From CAZPBN01 sp964584935 (GTDB taxonomy: Bacteria > Acidobacteriota > Aminicenantia > Aminicenantales > Aminicenantaceae), in contig CAZPBN010000006.1 in NCBI GenBank assembly GCA_964584935.1, forward strand, positions 71,246 to 135,245: a DNA stretch of 64,000 nt, read 5' to 3'. The position numbers and the translations under genes were made by a program. How positions within the stretch are numbered: position 1 is the first letter of the stretch; each line of letters starts with the position of its first letter. The notes beneath the pieces were generated by a model. It did no database searches and was not told the DNA's origin. It saw only the letters and a list, made by a program, of their open reading frames with translations. Below, one piece after another: positions 60,163-64,000 of the stretch.

Positions 60163-61757
60163 CTTTTTCTCTTAATCCTATTTTTTCTTTTCCGGGAAAA
60201 CAAATCTTTAATCATCTTTAAATCCCGTCGGTTAATAATCATATTGCAAATGATGTATATCATTATTCCAACAACTATAGTTGAACAAAGAATTCCGAAC
60301 TTTTTCAAAAAAACAACATTTCGAAACTCAAACTGTTCCATAAAAAACCAAACTCCGAATCCCATAACTGCTGAAGAAAAAAGGGATTTCACTGCTGTGG
60401 CAAAAATAGTTTTTTTTCTTATTCTTCCTATTCTTTTTTCAAGAAGGATAAAAAGTGCAAGAAAATTAAAAATTGAGGCTATGGACAAAGCCAGAGCTAT
60501 CCCCCCTGCCCTTAGGGATTTCATAAGAATAAGGGATAGACCAATATAACCAATCATTGTGAAAAAAGAAACAATAACAGGAGTTTTAATATCCTTAAAA
60601 GAATAAAAAGCAGGAGCTAACATTTTCACACAGGAAATAAATGGAAGACCAAAAGCAAAAAAGAAAAGACATGAAGCGCTCATGGTTGTAGACAATTCAT
60701 CAAACTCTCCTCCATGCTGAAACAGAATTTGTATAATGGGCCGATTCAAAACCAGCAATGCTGTCATTGCAGGAATTGTGATAAAGAAAATGGCTTTAAA
60801 GGAAAAAACAATCGTTTCTTTCATACCATAAATATCCTTATCAACAACCTGTTTCGAAAAGGTTGGAAGAAGAGCGATAGAAAGCGCTACAGAAAAAAGT
60901 CCCAGAGTCAATTCTTGAACTCTGGATGCATAATAAAGCGAAGGCACACTTCCCTCTTCCAACAAAGTGGCAATCATTCGGCTAAGGGTAAAATTGATTT
61001 GTGCCACTCCAGCACCAAAGATTCCCGGAACCATAAGCTTAACAACTTTTCGAATTGATGGATTTGCAAAAGAAATCCCAAAATCAAATTTCATTCCGTT
61101 TTTCCATAAGAAAGGAATCTGAAAAGCGAGTTGTAAAATTCCTCCTAGCAGCACCCCCCCAGCAAATGCAAAAACAGGCTCTTTCATTTTCCCGGCGAAA
61201 CAGAGAGTAACTGATATTATGGAAAGATTGAAAAGAACAGGAGTTAAGGCAGGAACAAAGAATTTCCTTAGTGAATTCAAAATAGCCATAGCGAGGGCAG
61301 ACAGGCTTATTAAAAGCATATAGGGAAACATAATCCGGGTCAGCAGAATGGTGAGGCTCCATTTTCCAGGAACACCCCCGTATCCAATGGCGATTATCTT
61401 CACTAAAATGGGAGAAAAAACGATACCTAAAAGAGTGATGGCGGTCATGACCAGAACCAGATCAAAGAAAAATGTGTTGGCAAATTTCCAGAGTTCTTCT
61501 TTTGTCTTTTCTTTTTTGAGCTGAGTGAAAACGGGAACAAAAGCTGCTGTCATGGCTCCCTCTCCTGTAAGCCTGCGCAGCAAATTAGGGATGGTATAGG
61601 CAATAATAAAAGCACCTGCTGTCCCACTTGTACCAAGATAATATGCCTGAATAAGGTCTCTGATATATCCTAAAATCCGACTCAATAGAGTGGGAGCGGA
61701 CACAGAAAATGTTGAACGCAATAAACTTCTGTTTTTATCTTTTCTGTCTGATTGCAT
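60159..61757 (-). CDS. murJ: Lipid II flippase MurJ
   Basis: 532 residues with about 14 membrane helices. MurJ/MviN landmarks: SAPTLLSRILGYIRDLIQAYYLG at the N-terminus, TIPNLLRRLTGEGAMTAAFVPVF, and SRMIATLLEEGSVPSLYYASRVQELTLGLFSVALSIALLP. It flips the cell-wall precursor lipid II across the inner membrane. A basic tail (SRKRKNRIKRKR) ends the protein. Co-transcribed with dtd. Confidence 0.95.
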   Translation of the reverse strand: MQSDRKDKNRSLLRSTFSVSAPTLLSRILGYIRDLIQAYYLGTSGTAGAFIIAYTIPNLLRRLTGEGAMTAAFVPVFTQLKKEKTKEELWKFANTFFFDLVLVMTAITLLGIVFSPILVKIIAIGYGGVPGKWSLTILLTRIMFPYMLLISLSALAMAILNSLRKFFVPALTPVLFNLSIISVTLCFAGKMKEPVFAFAGGVLLGGILQLAFQIPFLWKNGMKFDFGISFANPSIRKVVKLMVPGIFGAGVAQINFTLSRMIATLLEEGSVPSLYYASRVQELTLGLFSVALSIALLPTFSKQVVDKDIYGMKETIVFSFKAIFFITIPAMTALLVLNRPIIQILFQHGGEFDELSTTMSASCLFFFAFGLPFISCVKMLAPAFYSFKDIKTPVIVSFFTMIGYIGLSLILMKSLRAGGIALALSIASIFNFLALFILLEKRIGRIRKKTIFATAVKSLFSSAVMGFGVWFFMEQFEFRNVVFLKKFGILCSTIVVGIMIYIICNMIINRRDLKMIKDLFSRKRKNRIKRKR

Positions 61758-61958
61758 AATTCTAATTCAAAGGAGCCTGATACTTCCTTGCCTCATAAGG
61801 GGAAAGTCAGTTGAGTAACAATCAATCCATATTGATGCTTTCTCTTTGATAGTAATCAATACAAACCCTTCTTTTTAGAATGAACCTTGAATCTCGAATA
61901 AAAAAGCTCCATCGTTCCTCAATATATTCAAACCCAAACTCAAATCCAATAAACCCGG

Positions 61959-61987
61959 TTGACATTAAAAGTAATATATCTTATCAT
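61959..61987 (+). promoter_or_regulatory. Sigma-70-type promoter of rpsT
   Basis: TTGACA (61959-61964), 17-bp spacer, TATCAT (61982-61987); AAAAGGAG follows at about 61997-62004, before the ATG at 62011. Confidence 0.65.
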
Positions 61988-62010
61988 AATTTATTTAAAA
62001 GGAGAAAGAA

Positions 62011-62289
62011 ATGGCCAATCACAAATCAGCCATAAAACATTGGAGAAAAAGTTTATACAGAAATTCAGTCAATAAGAAAAATAAATCTATACTGAATACT
62101 CATATAAAAAAACTAAGAAAGGTCATTAAAGAAAAAGACAAGGAAACAGCCACTCAACTCCTTCCCTTGACATTTTCTATTATTGATAGAACAGTTAAAA
62201 AAGGAGCTATTCAAAGAAATAGGGGGAACAGATATAAATCAAGATTATCCCGCCAAGTGGAATTAATAAACAGCACTATTCCTAAATAA
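62011..62289 (+). CDS. rpsT: 30S ribosomal protein S20
   Basis: 92 residues, lysine-rich. Typical start MANHKSAIKHWRKSLYRNSVNKKNKS and the helical core KETATQLLPLTFSIIDRTVKKGAIQRNRGNRYKSRLSR match S20 (only short parts quoted are diagnostic: NHKSAIK, IDRTVKKGAI, NRYKSRL). It binds the 5' domain and helix 44 of 16S rRNA. Monocistronic. Its last 27 bases overlap the end of holA on the other strand. Confidence 0.95.
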   Translation: MANHKSAIKHWRKSLYRNSVNKKNKSILNTHIKKLRKVIKEKDKETATQLLPLTFSIIDRTVKKGAIQRNRGNRYKSRLSRQVELINSTIPK

Positions 62290-63348
62290 AGTTTCTTTTT
62301 TATAATAATTGATAAGAAATCGTTCCAACAGTATTTGGGGTGAAACGTCCGATGTTTTTATCTTTAGATCGATAGTTCTCAGTTCTTCCAAAATGTAACT
62401 CAAATCACTTAGCGTCATCGAATCAACAAGATTATAAAACGCTTTAAATTTTCTTGAATATAAACTTCCGAATTTTTCCAGAATATGAGGCCTTAATTTT
62501 TTGAAAATTATTTTCCTGTCTTTTTCTTTCTCTTTGAGCCACATTTTAGCTAAAAAAAGATCACGGAAAAACCTGGATAATAATCCGAGAACAAAGACGG
62601 GGTGAACTCCTTCTTTATTTAAAAGATTGTCTATAACTTGAAGCCCGTGTTTGACACTTCCTTTTTCCAGACTCTCAGCAACTTCCCATTCCAGAGAAGA
62701 CTTTATCCATCCAGTGATTTGATTAACATCATCTGTTTCTATGAGTTCTTTATCCCCTACAAAAGTAACTAATTTTTCAACTTCATTACTCAATTTCCCC
62801 AAGTCATTTCCTGCTAATTCATTTAATCTTTTTACGGCCTCAAAAGTAGCTTCTTTTTTGTTTGCTTGTATTTTTTTTTCGATCCAGCTAAAAATTCTAT
62901 TTCCTTTCAAAGACTTAATCTCTTTCACACAAACAACAGAAGATTTAAAAGAAGAAAAAAACTTTATAAGAGGAGAATTTCTCCTTAATTTTCCAGTAAA
63001 TATAATAATAAGAACTGTTTTAGATTGGGGGGAACAAAAAAAATCTTCTAGTAATTTCTGTTCACTCGAAGTAAGATGGGCTCTTTTATTATCTAATATC
63101 TTTACTTCGATAATACGCCAGGGAGAAAAGAAAAAGGGAATCGTTCTCGCAGAATCAATGACTTCCATCCAAGAAAATTCATCAATATTATACCTTTCAA
63201 CATAAATGTCCTGATTCTCCTGGTCTTTAAGAGCTTCTTTAAGCTCATTTGCAAATTGAAATGCAATGTAAAGTTCCTCTCCATAAAAAAAATAACAGGG
63301 CAGTACAGAGTCTCTGCTTATCTTCTTATTCAGTAAAAAGCTATACAT
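62263..63348 (-). CDS. holA: DNA polymerase III subunit delta
   Basis: 361 residues. Clamp-loader subunit that opens the sliding clamp. Recognised by the family layout: YFFYGEELYIAFQFANELKEAL, WRIIEVK, LNELAGNDLGKLSNEVEKLV (the most diagnostic stretch), and ALL-alpha C-terminus LLSRFFRDLFLAKMWLKE. The gene order lptE-holA is frequent in diderms; it begins two bases after lptE. Converges with and overlaps rpsT. Confidence 0.92.
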   Translation of the reverse strand: MYSFLLNKKISRDSVLPCYFFYGEELYIAFQFANELKEALKDQENQDIYVERYNIDEFSWMEVIDSARTIPFFFSPWRIIEVKILDNKRAHLTSSEQKLLEDFFCSPQSKTVLIIIFTGKLRRNSPLIKFFSSFKSSVVCVKEIKSLKGNRIFSWIEKKIQANKKEATFEAVKRLNELAGNDLGKLSNEVEKLVTFVGDKELIETDDVNQITGWIKSSLEWEVAESLEKGSVKHGLQVIDNLLNKEGVHPVFVLGLLSRFFRDLFLAKMWLKEKEKDRKIIFKKLRPHILEKFGSLYSRKFKAFYNLVDSMTLSDLSYILEELRTIDLKIKTSDVSPQILLERFLINYYKKETLFRNSAVY

Positions 63349-63350
63349 CT

Positions 63351-63860
63351 TTAGAAGCCTTCCAAAATATTGACAATCAAACTGCGGGCAAATTTTTGGC
63401 CTATATTGTCAATAGCTTCTGACTCTACAGTTTCAAAATCAGTCCCTTCAGGAACTTCATATTCAGTCTGATAAGGAAAATATGTATTTCTATACAGCAC
63501 CTTCTTGTTTATCAAATCTCTAACCACAATTTTTGATACAATTGTTATGCTATATCTGTCTGCAGTAGCTTGGGCGGTAAATCCAACAGGGGTAGCTCTA
63601 AATGAAACGATTTCCCCGTTTAAAACAGCATCTGCCGATTGGATATTGCCTACGATTTCCAATTTTCCTCTTGCAACCAACTCGTCTATAACACTTTGAG
63701 TTAATTTAACATCAAGTTGGAACCGAGTGGTTTTATTTTCAAACATAGGAATATAAATATTTTTAATATGTTCGGGAAGGAAACTCCCTCTTCCTCTCAA
63801 ATGGTAACCACATTGAACAAACAGGAAGCATATTATAGCCAATACAGTGACTTTTTTCAT
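63351..63860 (-). CDS. lptE: LPS-assembly lipoprotein LptE
   Basis: 169 residues from ATG 63860, chosen because AGAGGTG lies just upstream and it gives a proper lipoprotein signal (KKVTVLAIICFLFVQC, Cys17); an ATG at 63920 would prepend 20 hydrophilic residues. The mature protein has GYHLRG, NIYIPMFENKTTRFQLDVKLTQ and FRATPVGFTAQATADRY, the LptE/LPS-assembly pattern. It plugs the LptD barrel in the outer membrane. Residue runs here are quoted only in part. Confidence 0.92.
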   Translation of the reverse strand: MKKVTVLAIICFLFVQCGYHLRGRGSFLPEHIKNIYIPMFENKTTRFQLDVKLTQSVIDELVARGKLEIVGNIQSADAVLNGEIVSFRATPVGFTAQATADRYSITIVSKIVVRDLINKKVLYRNTYFPYQTEYEVPEGTDFETVESEAIDNIGQKFARSLIVNILEGF

Positions 63861-63928
63861 AACACCTCTTTTATTAATAATTGAATCAGTCTTGCCCAAG
63901 ATATCTTTGAATCTGAACACACAAACAG

Positions 63929-63957
63929 ATATTAATTTTATCCTTTCTGAATGTCAA
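63929..63957 (-). promoter_or_regulatory. Sigma-70-type promoter of lptE-holA
   Basis: On the minus strand TTGACA (63957-63952), 17-bp spacer, TAATAT (63934-63929). About 68 bases lie between the -10 box and the lptE ATG. The rest of 63861-64000 shows no gene. Confidence 0.65.
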
Positions 63958-64000
63958 GACAGGACATCTTATTCTAGAATATGCACTTGTTATTTTAATT

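Noticed and set aside
62741..63205. 154-codon plus-strand open frame antisense to holA
   Set aside because: holA is a well-supported gene in this region; the antisense frame has no ribosome-binding site and mirrors its codon pattern.
1..64000. CRISPR arrays, rRNA, tRNA, tmRNA, prophage genes
   Set aside because: No regularly spaced direct repeats, no conserved rRNA or tRNA signatures and no phage structural or integrase genes were seen on either strand.

Overview
This is an AT-rich window (roughly one third G+C by eye) from a diderm (Gram-negative) bacterium. The envelope genes support that: Tol-Pal, the Lpt lipopolysaccharide export genes lptB, lptC/A and lptE, murJ, lipoproteins and an outer-membrane barrel protein. 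A VWFA-related fragment of the Acidobacteria type, secreted BNR/Asp-box propellers, sulfatase-like phosphatase-superfamily proteins and a linked rpoN-hpf-ptsN-hprK-rapZ-PTS cluster suggest the Acidobacteriota, perhaps the Aminicenantes lineage. That placement is an inference, not a match I could run. Almost everything is chromosomal core with short accessory stretches. I see no rRNA, tRNA, CRISPR array, prophage or intact transposase.

Layout. Bases 1-8,100: secreted or envelope proteins (sulfatase-like protein cut by the window edge, amidohydrolase, BNR/BACON protein, AMIN-barrel protein), a decayed VWFA-related gene and an RRM RNA-binding protein. Bases 8,700-17,830, plus strand: glycosyltransferase, dicarboxylate symporter, radical SAM protein, rsmA, ftsK and a LutB-LutA-like fusion. 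Bases 17,900-19,140: an ECF-type sigma factor with its probable anti-sigma factor. Bases 19,150-28,810, minus strand: PSP1 protein, holB, a giant BNR propeller, uvrA and a GT39-like transferase. Bases 28,987-29,478: a G+C-rich, hairpin-rich element with terminal inverted repeats and 12-bp direct repeats, abutting the promoter of an MrfA-type helicase. Bases 31,990-37,190: tolQ-tolR-tolA-tolB-pal-cpoB-ssb.

At 37,472 there is a textbook sigma-54 promoter in front of a 77-codon gene of unknown function. It faces a minus-strand cluster (37,779-49,296) that encodes sigma-54 itself together with ribosome hibernation factor, PtsN, HPr kinase, RapZ, a mannose-type EIIA, HPr, EI, LptB, an LptC/LptA-like protein and RecJ. 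No sugar-specific EIIB/EIIC is present here, so this PTS looks regulatory. Bases 49,450-53,410: an unknown membrane protein, ftsY, and an amino-acid permease with two universal-stress domains, preceded by an overlapping 52-codon membrane peptide. Bases 53,705-56,652: ribD-ribE-ribBA. The rest holds kynU, a second sulfatase-like lipoprotein, dtd-murJ, rpsT, and lptE-holA.

The best candidates for something new are the MITE-like element, the sigma-54-driven small gene, several promoters whose -10 box ends only 7-8 bases before the start codon (predicted leaderless mRNAs for ftsK, the sigma factor and ftsY), the duplicated helical module inside the giant propeller, and the small membrane peptide coupled to the permease. 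I found no convincing complete new multi-gene system.
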